Source: Verrucomicrobiota bacterium (lineage in GTDB: Bacteria > Verrucomicrobiota > Verrucomicrobiia > Opitutales > Opitutaceae). Taken from it: 64,000 nt of DNA. A program made the position numbers and the translations under genes. Below are positions 27,601-35,341 of the stretch, piece after piece (position 1 is the first letter of the stretch; every line of letters starts with the position of its first letter). Under the pieces are notes generated by a model that worked only from the letters and a program-made list of their open reading frames with translations, was not told the DNA's origin and ran no database searches. Where the stretch lies: positions 1 through 64,000 of the forward strand of contig JADKHC010000008.1 of NCBI GenBank assembly GCA_016721945.1. Direction: 5' to 3'.

Positions 27601-28913
27601 CTAACCGCAGAGCCGTCCAACACATCTTTGACGTGCAAGCCGATGATCTCGTCGAGCCGGAGACCGAACCACTCGCAGTAGGCACGATTGGCGAAAGTAC
27701 AGCGCAGGTCGGCATTCCAATAAGCCACTTGACCAGGCAATCCGTCGGTCACCGTGCGTATCAGTCGTTCACTACGCGCCGCGTTCTCCTCAGCGCGCTT
27801 ACGCTCGGTGATGTCAGTGCGGATAGCCACGTACTGGGTCGTCTGGCCGTTCGGTCCAAGGAAGGGCACGATGGTGGAGGCCTCCCAATAGAGTGCGCCA
27901 TTCCTGGCCTTGTTACAGATCTCGCCCTGCCAGACATCGCCACGACTGATGACCTTGAACATCTCCTGATAAAACTCCGGCGCGTGCTGGCCGGATTTCA
28001 GAACCCGGTGATTTTGGCCCACAAGTTCTTCGCGAGCATAACCGCTGAGCGCGCAAAACTTCTCGTTGGCGTAGGTGATGATGCCATTGACGTCGGTGAC
28101 GGCGACAATCGCATGCCGGTCCAGCGCGAATTTTTGCCGCGCAAGTTCGTCGAGAGCCTGGCGCACGCGGGCCTCGGCTTCTTTGCGCACGGTGAGATCC
28201 TGCCCCACCCCGAGATAACCAGTGATCACATGATCCTCGTTACGCAACGCGGTGACCGAGAGCATCACAGGAAACCGTGAGCCATTCTTACGGATATAGG
28301 TCCATTCACGTTCATCGACACCGGCGATTTTCGCCTTTGCAACAAAGACATCAAACCCAGGCCCGACAAAGAATCCGAGCTCCCGGCTCAAGACCTCGGC
28401 ACGGGCCACGACCTCGTGGGGATCATGGATGAAAGCGGGCGTTACCCGGCCCAGCACTTCCTCCGCAGTGTAACCGAGCATGCGTTCGGCGGCCGCGTTA
28501 AAGGTCATAATAATCCCGTCAGGCGTGGTGGAGATAATCGTGTAATTCGCGCTATTAAGGATCGCCTGCTGCAGGCGGTGCGATTCACGCAACGAGTACT
28601 CTATGCGCTGGCGCTCAAAAATCTCGCGATTGAGGCGATTACCGGTGGATTCTAGTTCGGCCGTACGATCAAGCACCATCGCCTCCGCTCTTTGCCGCGT
28701 GGACTGCAAGCCGACCACCAGAAATGCGAGCAATAACGAGACCACGGCTGAACCAGTCGCCACCCAGACAGGTGAAACGCTCTCGTGCACACTCGCCAGG
28801 GCCAAACCGACCCGCGCCAACGCAAAATAAACGACTGCATGACCAAAAATGACCAGCAGCCGTGTAAGGCTCCAGGCACTCGGTTTTGTAATTTCGCGGA
28901 CAGTTTTGAACAT
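24648..28913 (-). CDS. Hybrid sensor histidine kinase, five PAS domains, two receivers, Hpt
   Basis: 1421 residues. Two N-terminal transmembrane segments (about 17-65) are followed by five PAS domains between about 110 and 745, several with PAC tails (ITERK). HisKA has the phosphoacceptor in MSHEIRTPMN (about 781), then a HATPase_c. The first receiver (about 1013-1130) keeps the acceptor in LLDWSMP and Lys in LSKPVR but has lost the acidic pair (VVSHHET for VVDDN). The second (about 1157-1275) is canonical (LLVAEDN, LMDCQMP, VAKPLD). The C-terminal Hpt has AHTIVGSA, so the histidine remains but the usual Lys is Val. Phosphorelay output must go to a separate regulator; none is adjacent. Confidence 0.93.
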   Translation of the reverse strand: MFKTVREITKPSAWSLTRLLVIFGHAVVYFALARVGLALASVHESVSPVWVATGSAVVSLLLAFLVVGLQSTRQRAEAMVLDRTAELESTGNRLNREIFERQRIEYSLRESHRLQQAILNSANYTIISTTPDGIIMTFNAAAERMLGYTAEEVLGRVTPAFIHDPHEVVARAEVLSRELGFFVGPGFDVFVAKAKIAGVDEREWTYIRKNGSRFPVMLSVTALRNEDHVITGYLGVGQDLTVRKEAEARVRQALDELARQKFALDRHAIVAVTDVNGIITYANEKFCALSGYAREELVGQNHRVLKSGQHAPEFYQEMFKVISRGDVWQGEICNKARNGALYWEASTIVPFLGPNGQTTQYVAIRTDITERKRAEENAARSERLIRTVTDGLPGQVAYWNADLRCTFANRAYCEWFGLRLDEIIGLHVKDVLDGSAVSQSEGHIQGALKGQAQAFERKLTKANGEVGYTWVQYVPDIADDGVTVKGVFVLISDVTEVRKKAEALRESDQRIRLAADAARIAIWEWDPKTNKLLWDARMFEMYGLPVAPGGQVEYQTWANCVLKEDLAAQEFSLTETVRQTSRSSQEFRIKRARDGALRHIFVCADVVRCEKGQVIRVVGVNMDITERKESERAIHESEERTRLFAEHAPASVAMFDHDMRYLVVSRQWLSDYNLEGMNIIGRSHYDVFPDLSGKWQGIHQRCLAGAVETNESDRLEQIDGSVKWLRWEVRPWYKSEGHIGGIVMFTQDITLRKELEVSLAKARDEALEASRLKSEFLATMSHEIRTPMNGVIGMSGLLLRTPLESKQHEMAQTIIRSAEGLLAIINDILDFSKIEAGKFRIDPVDFNLRDAVEETVALLAPQAHSKGLELVCDIEPELGTTVLGDGGRIQQVLTNLLGNALKFTQQGEVRVVARAYTAGGSSIKFRIEVHDTGIGVPAAAKMHLFRPFTQADGSVTRRFGGTGLGLAISSQLINLMNGQMGYESAEGRGSCFWFELELRRVAPPQVEPVERVPAEARVLVVSHHETGRAILLRQIAALDTRGAAVSSVDEALGIMRQAVDQSDGYTVVLLDWSMPDQGAGRIAQSIRADPKIASVSLIGLTSDPQAITPAVIAELNINAVLSKPVRAAQLHRSLLRVFGRRETPVPFQRKNSLGGRGLRLLVAEDNPTNQLVAQMMLEQLGHTIEIAANGQEALDLLARSSYDAILMDCQMPVLDGYEATRRIRADQVPGGNARIPIIALTAFAMPGDRDKALAAGMDDYVAKPLDTDMLMAAVARCGLMPKPDKPQISSVAPIAEPSVPAQHKRSALDPARRAQLLRVKSSGGGSLWDKALGVFLKEMPARMTLLETYVAEQQSEKLAVLAHTIVGSALNLGASELHRAARLLENAARDRKWDAVAEGLPATVRAWQQLQAECNPNVEND

Positions 28914-29273
28914 CGTTTACTTGTGATTTACTCTATCGGCACGCCCCACCTCGACCAGCAGAGCTAAACGATGCCAATCCTAAGGACAGCCTACCCGGCC
29001 CATTAAACTTCCGAGTTTTACCGAAGTCTGTGACCAGAGAAAGACCGCCTATTACAGGCCCAACTACCGCAAGCGCCCGCCCGAAAGTAAATAAGCACAT
29101 TTACGGTCAGACCAGCGGCCTGAGGTTACGCCACGTTACCCACTCATCCCCTCGGATTCGTCGTTTCTGGACAGTTCAACTGCGGTTTAACGGGTTCGGT
29201 TGAGACGGTCGCTCCGCCTATACCTCGCATCGCGAATTCGCGAGGGCACCGTCGGATCGACGGCTGACGGCTT
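28914..29273. other. 360-bp intergenic region
   Basis: No gene seen. It lies upstream of the leftward hybrid-kinase gene and downstream of the leftward 87-aa gene, so it should hold the kinase promoter. Small dyads are present near 29230-29270 (tcgcgaattcgcga palindrome, ccgtcg-gat-cgacgg hairpin) that could end the 87-aa gene's transcript, although no T run follows. No consensus promoter is convincing. Confidence 0.4.
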
Positions 29274-29537
29274 CTATCGTCTCTGCAAACGAGTGATGGC
29301 TTCTTCGAGCAACGCGAAGGACAGCGGGCATTTCTTCGGATTGATGTCCACCCAGACGCTCCAAATCAGAGCGTCCGCGAGTTCACTATCCGAGAGCTGT
29401 TGCGATTTCGCAGTCTCCTTCAGATGCAACGCCTTCACCATCTGCTCGACAGAGAAACCGCACTCATCCGCCATGCTCTGAATTTCTTCAAGCGGGTAAG
29501 GATAGAGGGCTGAGTCTGAGCTATGGGAGTGTTCCAT
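29274..29537 (-). CDS. Hypothetical 87-aa protein
   Basis: 87 residues from ATG 29537; the earlier in-frame part looks non-coding. The protein is acidic and helical: YPLEEIQSMADECGFSVEQM, then a KETAKSQQLSDSELADALIW segment, WVDINPKKCP and a helical end. No family recognised and no membrane segment. It follows the DUF2384 gene on the same strand at about 215 bp, so a joint transcript is possible but unproven; it is too short for a RES-type toxin. Confidence 0.55.
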   Translation of the reverse strand: MEHSHSSDSALYPYPLEEIQSMADECGFSVEQMVKALHLKETAKSQQLSDSELADALIWSVWVDINPKKCPLSFALLEEAITRLQRR

Positions 29538-29752
29538 GCCTCCATGAATCGGCTCCTTCTTAGCGCAAATAAGCCTCAGTATCCGAAAACTCATAAAATA
29601 ATCGCAATAATCACTCCGTGCCTGAGGGAGACTCCTCACCAACGGCGTTTTTTTGCGTCGAGACCTGCAGGAATCTCACTCTCCCGCCCCGACCATTCAG
29701 TCCGTGCAGGAAACGCGCTTCACACTTCAAACGGTGTGCCCCCTATCCCGCT

Positions 29753-30163
29753 TTACGCTCCCACCGCTCCAGCAAGCACGGCGAGCAGCTTCTCGACCGA
29801 TTTAGCTCCGGCGGGTGTTTCGGCAACTTCGATCGGCTTGCGACCGTTAAGCGCGGGCGCGTAGGCGCTGACCCACTGGACCGCCGCAGGCTCATTGCCA
29901 CCACAAAGCGCAAGCGCCCGGTTGAAGGTCGTTTCGACGAACCGAAAACCTACCAGTTTTTCCGCCAACACGATTTCTTCGCCGCCACGACCGCGTCGCA
30001 TCTTGCTGGCTGAGACACCACTAAGACGTTCGCATTGCTCGGGCGACATGCCTAACTGGCGACCAACCCGGAACAGATCCTTCGCCGTCATCCCATCGAC
30101 AAAACGTGACGGGATAACAGGAGCATCGACGGTTTTCTTTGTGGACTTCTTCGCGGTGGCCAT
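29753..30163 (-). CDS. DUF2384 (MbcA/ParS/Xre) antitoxin-like protein
   Basis: 136 residues. A basic Lys-rich start (ATAKKSTKKT) leads to a small helical DNA-binding-like segment (LFRVGRQLGMSPEQCERLSG). The C-terminal half, about 75-136, follows the toxin-binding domain pattern: FNRALALCGGNEPAAVQW, ALNGRKPIEVAETPAGAKSV, EKLLAVLAG, corresponding to the A..vFg..e.A..WL..P...L.G..P.ell.t..G...ve..L. pattern of DUF2384. Normally it pairs with a RES-domain NAD-degrading toxin encoded next to it; none is adjacent here. It might be an orphan antitoxin or a stand-alone regulator. Confidence 0.7.
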   Translation of the reverse strand: MATAKKSTKKTVDAPVIPSRFVDGMTAKDLFRVGRQLGMSPEQCERLSGVSASKMRRGRGGEEIVLAEKLVGFRFVETTFNRALALCGGNEPAAVQWVSAYAPALNGRKPIEVAETPAGAKSVEKLLAVLAGAVGA

Positions 30164-30316
30164 TCGCTAAACGTGTGGGCTTCCCTTTGGCCGCGTCAAG
30201 CATGCGACAAGAAAAAGCCCAGGCTTCTTTCGCCACCCGTATTCACTTTTACAAGTCAGCCGTCACAAAATGAGTTTTCAGCACGCACCCGAGATGTTTA
30301 GCTCGTTCCCCTCATC

Positions 30317-30955
30317 ATGAAAAAAGACGCCGTACTCACAAAAATTAAGAACGAAAAGGTCATCGCCCTGATTCGTGCCGACAGCCCAGACGGTCTTCTC
30401 GACTGCGCCAAGGCTCTCGCTGCAGGCGGGCTCACCAGCATCGAGCTCACCATGACCACGCCCGGCGCCATTCGCATGCTTGAAAAAGCCTCCGCAGAAA
30501 TGCCCGATTTCACGTTCGGCCTCGGCACCGTGCTCGACGGCGAGACCGCCCGCATCGGCATCCTCGCTGGCGCGAAGTTTATCGTCACTCCAGCCTTCCG
30601 CCCCGAAGTCATCGAAATGTGCCATCGCTACTCGATTCCGATCATGAGCGGCGCGTTCACCCCGACCGAAGTCATCAACACGTGGGACGCCGGTGTTGAT
30701 GCCGTGAAGATTTTCCCCGCCGAATTTTTCGGCCCCGCCTACATCAAGTCCATCAAGGCGCCGTTCCCGCAAATCGAGGTCGTCCCGACCGGCGGCGTAA
30801 ACGACAAGAACGTCGGCGAATTTCTCAAGGCCGGCGCGTTCGCCACGGCTGCAGGCGGTTCGCTCGTGGACGCCAAATCCTTCAAGGAAAAAAACTGGGC
30901 CGCGATCACCGCCAAGGCCAAGGCCTTTGCCGACGCCGTCCTCGCAGCGAAATAA
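30317..30955 (+). CDS. eda: KDPG/KHG aldolase (2-dehydro-3-deoxyphosphogluconate aldolase)
   Basis: 212 residues, a class I (Schiff-base) aldolase. Motifs in order: KVIALIRAD, the catalytic glutamate region LTSIELTMTTPGAI, FGLGTVLDG, AGAKFIVTPAFRPEV, PIMSGAFTPTEV, and the Schiff-base lysine in VKIFPAEFFGPAYIKS, then VVPTGGVNDKN. It cleaves KDPG to pyruvate and glyceraldehyde 3-phosphate, as in the Entner-Doudoroff route or in uronate degradation, which would suit a pectin user carrying GH28. It is a single gene with its own terminator; no edd or uronate genes are in the window. Confidence 0.93.
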   Translation: MKKDAVLTKIKNEKVIALIRADSPDGLLDCAKALAAGGLTSIELTMTTPGAIRMLEKASAEMPDFTFGLGTVLDGETARIGILAGAKFIVTPAFRPEVIEMCHRYSIPIMSGAFTPTEVINTWDAGVDAVKIFPAEFFGPAYIKSIKAPFPQIEVVPTGGVNDKNVGEFLKAGAFATAAGGSLVDAKSFKEKNWAAITAKAKAFADAVLAAK

Positions 30956-31015
30956 TCGCCAGAGCCAAAACCGCGCAGCCGGCAACCCCACCAGCTCACG
31001 CCTTCAGCCTTACCC

Positions 31016-31047
31016 AGCAGGACCGGACTCCGGTCCTGCTTTTTTTA
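31016..31047 (+). terminator. Intrinsic terminator after eda
   Basis: Stem 31016-31026 (agcaggaccgg) with 31030-31040 (ccggtcctgct), loop act, then TTTTTTT through 31047. A perfect 11-bp stem with a T run, 60 bp after the eda stop. Confidence 0.92.
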
Positions 31048-31091
31048 TTCCCAATGGATCGAATACACGGAGCAGCTTGATTCGGCTTAGT

Positions 31092-31143
31092 TGGAGGCGC
31101 GGTGCCCTCACCGCGCTTGGCCGACGAGGGCGTCGGCCCTCCA
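31092..31143. repeat. Two-arm palindromic intergenic element
   Basis: An outer stem tggagg/cctcca (31092-31097 with 31138-31143) closes two perfect hairpins: gcgcggtg-ccct-caccgcgc (31097-31116) and ggccgacg-aggg-cgtcggcc (31119-31138). This is the same architecture as elements at 35.4 and 42.1 kb. A smaller hairpin ccggaa-cttgc-ttccgg follows at 31193-31209 and resembles copies near 35.37 kb. Confidence 0.7.
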
Positions 31144-31296
31144 TCTTCAAAGTAAATCACGAGATTAACTCTCTCCTGCAGTTTCTAAAATGCCGGAACT
31201 TGCTTCCGGGGATTTCTATTCAAGCACGGCTTCAGTTGCCATATAGCGGCGCGCGATTTCTGGGTTAATTAAGCGCAGCCGTAGCCTGTCATTTGG

Positions 31297-32169
31297 CTAC
31301 TTCTGACTGATCGGCTTTCGCTGCTCCTCGATCTGCTTTTGCAGATTCGCTTTGGATTTTTCTAGGAAGCGAAGGTATCCCTCGGGATCAACAAAAGGGT
31401 TCACCGCACCATCCTTCGCCCGTGCGGCGACCTTCGCATGCAAACCAAAATCCCAGCTGTGCAACGAGAGAAATATGTCGCACGGCAGCGCCCGAAGCTT
31501 GGCGATGCTCGCTTCATAATCGGCAACGATCGACGGATAATCGGGATTATCGATTAGTTGGTAGCCCGGTGCCGATAGGCTGGCAGCGATAACCACGTTG
31601 TAAGCCCGCCCACCATCGGTGATCGTAGTCGTCCACGTTGTGGAGCCTTTCGTATGACCTGGCGTGAAATGCGCCTTCAGCACCGCACCGCCAAACCGAA
31701 CCTCTTCGTCATCGCCCAACGCGCCATCGGGTTCCACGGGCGCGAAGGGATATTTATCCTGAAACGCAAAATCTCCTTTGCCGCCACGCATGAGCAGCGC
31801 CTTCTCAACCGGGTTTGCCAGTAATCTCGCCTTAGTCCTAGATTTAAGTTCGGCCATGCCGCCAACGTGGTCGAAGTGACCATGGCTGATTAGCAACAAA
31901 CGGATATCTTCGAGCCGAAACCCCAGTTTTTTCAGGTTCGCTTCGATCAACGGCACAGTTTCAGCGAGCCCGCTGTCGATCAGGATATGACCCTCCGGCG
32001 TCGTGAGCAGAAAGGCGGAAACATCCGACGCCCCGACGTAGTACAGGTTGCCCACAACGCGAAATGGTTCGATCGGCCGATTCCAGGCGGCACTGGTGGC
32101 GGCGAATTGCCCGTGAGCCGCCTGACAGACGATGGCTATAAACAACAGAGTTGCGTAGAGATGCTTCAT
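31297..32169 (-). CDS. Subclass B3-like metallo-beta-lactamase, secreted
   Basis: 290 residues with a signal peptide (MKHLYATLLFIAIVCQAAHG). It follows the B3 pattern throughout: FRVVGNLYYVGASDVSAFLL, TPEGHILIDSGLAETVPLIE, the zinc site HGHFDHVGG, FTPGHTKGSTTW with the third histidine, and PCDIFLSLHSWDFGL with the last. The pair YPSIVADYEASIAKLRALPC is typical of B3 enzymes. It should hydrolyse a beta-lactam-like amide in the periplasm, but many environmental relatives have unmeasured or different activity. Single gene, no linked regulator of the AmpR or BlaI type. Confidence 0.87.
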   Translation of the reverse strand: MKHLYATLLFIAIVCQAAHGQFAATSAAWNRPIEPFRVVGNLYYVGASDVSAFLLTTPEGHILIDSGLAETVPLIEANLKKLGFRLEDIRLLLISHGHFDHVGGMAELKSRTKARLLANPVEKALLMRGGKGDFAFQDKYPFAPVEPDGALGDDEEVRFGGAVLKAHFTPGHTKGSTTWTTTITDGGRAYNVVIAASLSAPGYQLIDNPDYPSIVADYEASIAKLRALPCDIFLSLHSWDFGLHAKVAARAKDGAVNPFVDPEGYLRFLEKSKANLQKQIEEQRKPISQK

Positions 32170-32267
32170 GGTTCGGTTTTTGCGGTCCGCCCGGAGCTAG
32201 GATTTTTTGGCAGCCAAAAGAGTAATCCGACAACGTTATTCGCGCTGACGCAGGCACGCAGACCGGC

Positions 32268-32954
32268 TTACTGTCGCTTTTTATAAACCACGCGCGTGTC
32301 GGCCAGAAAATCGTGCATCGTGCGCTTCTCGTCGTCGGCAGCCGCGAAAAGATAGCCTAGGCAAAACATGATTCTGTTCATCACCTCGCCAAAAAACCGA
32401 AACAGGATGCGGATCGGTCCAACCCGCGAGCCATCAGCATTCACGATTTTGAGACCTAAAAGCAGCTTCCCGGGTGTACCTTGAAACCGCCAAACGAAGA
32501 ACCACGTAAAAACCAGTTCTATACCAATCGAAATCTGTGTGAGCTCACTAAATTCAGCAAAAATTCGCCTCAATTCGTCGAAGCCTGCATCGGCCGGTAC
32601 GACAGGCATTTTGTTCATCAAGACGGCTGTGATCAAAACCAGGAAATTCAGGATAATCAGATCCACGATCTTCGCGCCCGCTCGCGCCCAAAAACTAGCG
32701 TAAGGCAGTTCCACCGGATGCTCCGCCAGAATCGCCTCAACATCGAGCGCCTGTGCCTGTTCGCCCGAAAACGGCGGCGGTGTCTCAATCGACGGCAACG
32801 TCGGCGCGACCTCCGCATAACTTTTCCATTCCGCCATGCCGTGTTGCCAGACCAGTGTTTCCTCGCGGATTATTTTTTCGCGAGCAAGACGTGCGAACTC
32901 CGTGTCGTTTACCGGACCAAGTCGCTGGTCATTGTTTGCGTAGTACCAAGGCAT
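32268..32954 (-). CDS. GYF_2 plus RDD-family membrane protein
   Basis: 228 residues from ATG 32954; the longer frame has no plausible protein before this Met. Residues 1-50 (MPWYYANNDQRLGPVND, WQHGMAEWKSYAEV) form a GYF_2 domain. After a linker, an RDD membrane domain begins ASFWARAGAKIVDLIILNFL with further hydrophobic segments, FQGTPGKLLLGLKIVNADG and a final basic tail. Function unknown; GYF_2-RDD pairs are common in this phylum. It diverges from the peptide-binding protein gene. Confidence 0.85.
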   Translation of the reverse strand: MPWYYANNDQRLGPVNDTEFARLAREKIIREETLVWQHGMAEWKSYAEVAPTLPSIETPPPFSGEQAQALDVEAILAEHPVELPYASFWARAGAKIVDLIILNFLVLITAVLMNKMPVVPADAGFDELRRIFAEFSELTQISIGIELVFTWFFVWRFQGTPGKLLLGLKIVNADGSRVGPIRILFRFFGEVMNRIMFCLGYLFAAADDEKRTMHDFLADTRVVYKKRQ

Positions 32955-33039
32955 ATGTCGGCGGCAAATTTCCCGCTGCCAGCTGGCTAAAGCAATGGGA
33001 AACTTCAGCCAACCTCGAGCGTGCAACTTTACACCGCGC

Positions 33040-34674
33040 ATGAACCATGTTTCGTTGCGCTTCATGCGCCTGTCCTTTGTCGCTTTGTTAACCACCTGCG
33101 CCCTGCTCACGTCCGAAGTTTTTGCCAAACGTGAAACGGCCGCCGAGACCGGCCTTCATACGCACACGCTCCTCCTCGGCAACGGTGCCGAACCACGCGA
33201 CCTCGACCCACATGTCGTCATCGCCTACACCGACTACAACATCCTCGTCGCTCTCTTCGAAGGACTCACCGTGCTCGACGAAGCCACTTCCCGTCCGCTG
33301 CCCGGCATGGCCGAACATTGGGATATCTCCAACGACGGCCTCATATACACCTTTCACCTGCGCGCCGATGCCAAATGGACCAACGGCGATCCCGTCACCG
33401 CCGATGATTTTATTTTCTCCATGGAGCGCATCCTCTCGCCCGAGCTTGCCTCCGAATACGCCTACATGCTCGCGCCGATCAAAGGAGCCGAAGATTACAC
33501 CGCCGGAAAAATCAAGAACTTCACCGAAGTCGGCGTTCGCGCCGTCGATTCCCATACGCTGAAAATCACGCTCGCCCGACCCACTCCCTATCTCCTATCG
33601 CTCGCCGCGCACCAATCATGGTTCCCCGTGCACAAGCCCACCATTCTGAAATTCGGCCAGCCCCACCAGCGCGGCACACGCTGGACCCGGCCGGAGAATC
33701 TCGTCGGCAATGGCCCGTTCACCCTCGCCAAATGGGAGCCCGATCAACGCATCGTCGTGAAGAAAAACCCGCTATATTACGACTCCGTCCGAAACAAAAT
33801 CGAAGAGGTCGTGTTCTTCCCCATCGGCGATCCATCCGTCGAGGAGCGCAACTTCCGCACCGGTCAGCTCCACTCCACCTACAGCGTGCCGGTCAGCCGC
33901 GTCGCTCCGTACCGAAACCAATCGCCATCACCCCTGCGAATCGAGGCTCTACTCGAAACGAACTACTTTCGCTTCAACATCACCAAACCGCCCTTCAACG
34001 ATACCCGCGTCCGTCGCGCACTCAGCCTCGCCATCGACCGGGCCGCGATCGTACGCTCCGTCATGCAGGACACACGCCTGCCCGCCGCCTCGCTCGTCCC
34101 ACCCAATACCGCCGGCTACAACTCCCCCGCCCGAGTCGCCACCGATTTCGCCGCTGCCCGCCAGCTCCTCGTCGAAGCCGGTTTTGCCGGTGGCAAAGGT
34201 TTTCCTAAAATCGAAATCCAGTACAGCACACCCGTGATCGACCCGCGCGTGGTCGAGGCCATCCAGGAAATGTGGCGACGCGAACTCAACATCGAGGTCG
34301 CCCTCGCCCCACTCGAATACCGTGTCCACATCGACAACCAGCACATTCTCGCCTTCCAGATTTCCGCCTCGCGCTGGATCGGCGACTACAACGATCCGTC
34401 GACCTTCACTGACCTCATGACTTCGCAAAGCGGCAACAACGACACCGGCTGGAAGAGCCCCGCCTATGATCAACTTGTCGATTCCGCCGCCCGCGAACGC
34501 GACGAAGCCAAACGTTACTCGCTCCTCCAGCAAGCCGAGACGCTCCTCCTCGACGACGCACCCATCGCCCCGGTTTTCTTCGGCACGCGCACATACCTCA
34601 TCCGCCCCGAAGTCAAAGGCTGGATTCCCACCCTCCTCGGCATCCACCGCTACCAAACCCTCTCCCTAGAATAA
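33040..34674 (+). CDS. Oligopeptide ABC transporter substrate-binding protein (OppA-like)
   Basis: 544 residues from ATG 33040 (ATG 33064 is close by). A signal peptide ends near SEVFA. Family-5 extracellular solute-binding features: EPRDLDPHVVIAYTDYNI, LFEGLTVLDE, YTFHLRADAKWTNGDPVTADDFIFS, NFRTGQLHSTYSVPV, VRRALSLAIDRAAIV, and a C-terminal lobe ending IHRYQTLSLE. It captures peptides in the periplasm for an ABC importer. No permease or ATPase is in the window, so it must work with distant components. It is separated from the next gene by about 140 bp. Confidence 0.9.
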   Translation: MNHVSLRFMRLSFVALLTTCALLTSEVFAKRETAAETGLHTHTLLLGNGAEPRDLDPHVVIAYTDYNILVALFEGLTVLDEATSRPLPGMAEHWDISNDGLIYTFHLRADAKWTNGDPVTADDFIFSMERILSPELASEYAYMLAPIKGAEDYTAGKIKNFTEVGVRAVDSHTLKITLARPTPYLLSLAAHQSWFPVHKPTILKFGQPHQRGTRWTRPENLVGNGPFTLAKWEPDQRIVVKKNPLYYDSVRNKIEEVVFFPIGDPSVEERNFRTGQLHSTYSVPVSRVAPYRNQSPSPLRIEALLETNYFRFNITKPPFNDTRVRRALSLAIDRAAIVRSVMQDTRLPAASLVPPNTAGYNSPARVATDFAAARQLLVEAGFAGGKGFPKIEIQYSTPVIDPRVVEAIQEMWRRELNIEVALAPLEYRVHIDNQHILAFQISASRWIGDYNDPSTFTDLMTSQSGNNDTGWKSPAYDQLVDSAARERDEAKRYSLLQQAETLLLDDAPIAPVFFGTRTYLIRPEVKGWIPTLLGIHRYQTLSLE

Positions 34675-34816
34675 CTGCTCCGCCTCTTTCGTCTTTCTCT
34701 TTATCTTTCTCCTGCCTGCTTTCGCTTCTCGGTAGTTCAATCCTCCTGCACGTCCCACCAAAAATTTCAGAGTGCAACCGAACTCATCCCCATTAAGCCT
34801 GTCCCAACTTTTTGCC

Positions 34817-35293
34817 ATGCGTGCCCTTTTCACCTCCGTCCTTTTTCTCGTCGCCGCCACTCTCAGCACCGCCGCCGATCTCACCATCATACGCGTTTGG
34901 CCCGGTTATCGTACCGCTGAATCGTTCGTGCGCATCTCCGAGTATTTCGACAAAAACGAAGACTCCGAAGCTCAGCACATCATCCGCACCCAGCCCGACA
35001 CCCGCGCTGGTTACTATTTCCTGGTTCGGCTAAAAAATACCACCGCCGAAACCACCGCCATACGCATCGAGTTACAGGTTATCACGCCGTTTTCGACCGA
35101 CCCAAAAACCTACACCTTCGACCGTCCAATCCCGAAAGGCAGCACCGCCTTCAACCTCGGCCTCACCGGCACCGACTGGCCGGGCACACCAAAAGACGAA
35201 GTAGTGGCCTGGCAAATACGCCTGCTCACGCCCACCGGCACCGAACTAGCCAAAACCCAAAGCTTCCTCTGGTCCCTGCCAGCAAAGAAATAG
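34817..35293 (+). CDS. Hypothetical secreted protein
   Basis: 158 residues from ATG 34817; the 15 earlier codons precede a clear signal peptide and are excluded. Signal peptide MRALFTSVLFLVAATLSTAA. The mature part reads as a beta-sandwich (IIRVWPGYRTAESFVRISEYF, YYFLVRLKNTTAETTAIRIE, AFNLGLTGTDWPGTPKDEVV). No named domain recognised. A pyrimidine-rich tract lies upstream at about 34678-34733. Likely periplasmic or exported. Confidence 0.65.
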   Translation: MRALFTSVLFLVAATLSTAADLTIIRVWPGYRTAESFVRISEYFDKNEDSEAQHIIRTQPDTRAGYYFLVRLKNTTAETTAIRIELQVITPFSTDPKTYTFDRPIPKGSTAFNLGLTGTDWPGTPKDEVVAWQIRLLTPTGTELAKTQSFLWSLPAKK

Positions 35294-35341
35294 AGCGAGG
35301 AACGCGGTTGGCGTAATCGCGATGCCGTAAAGATCCGAGGA

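Noticed and set aside
29230..29270. Palindromes near tcgcgaattcgcga as a strong terminator or operator
   Set aside because: No T run and no flanking gene logic; listed only as weak dyads in the intergenic entry.
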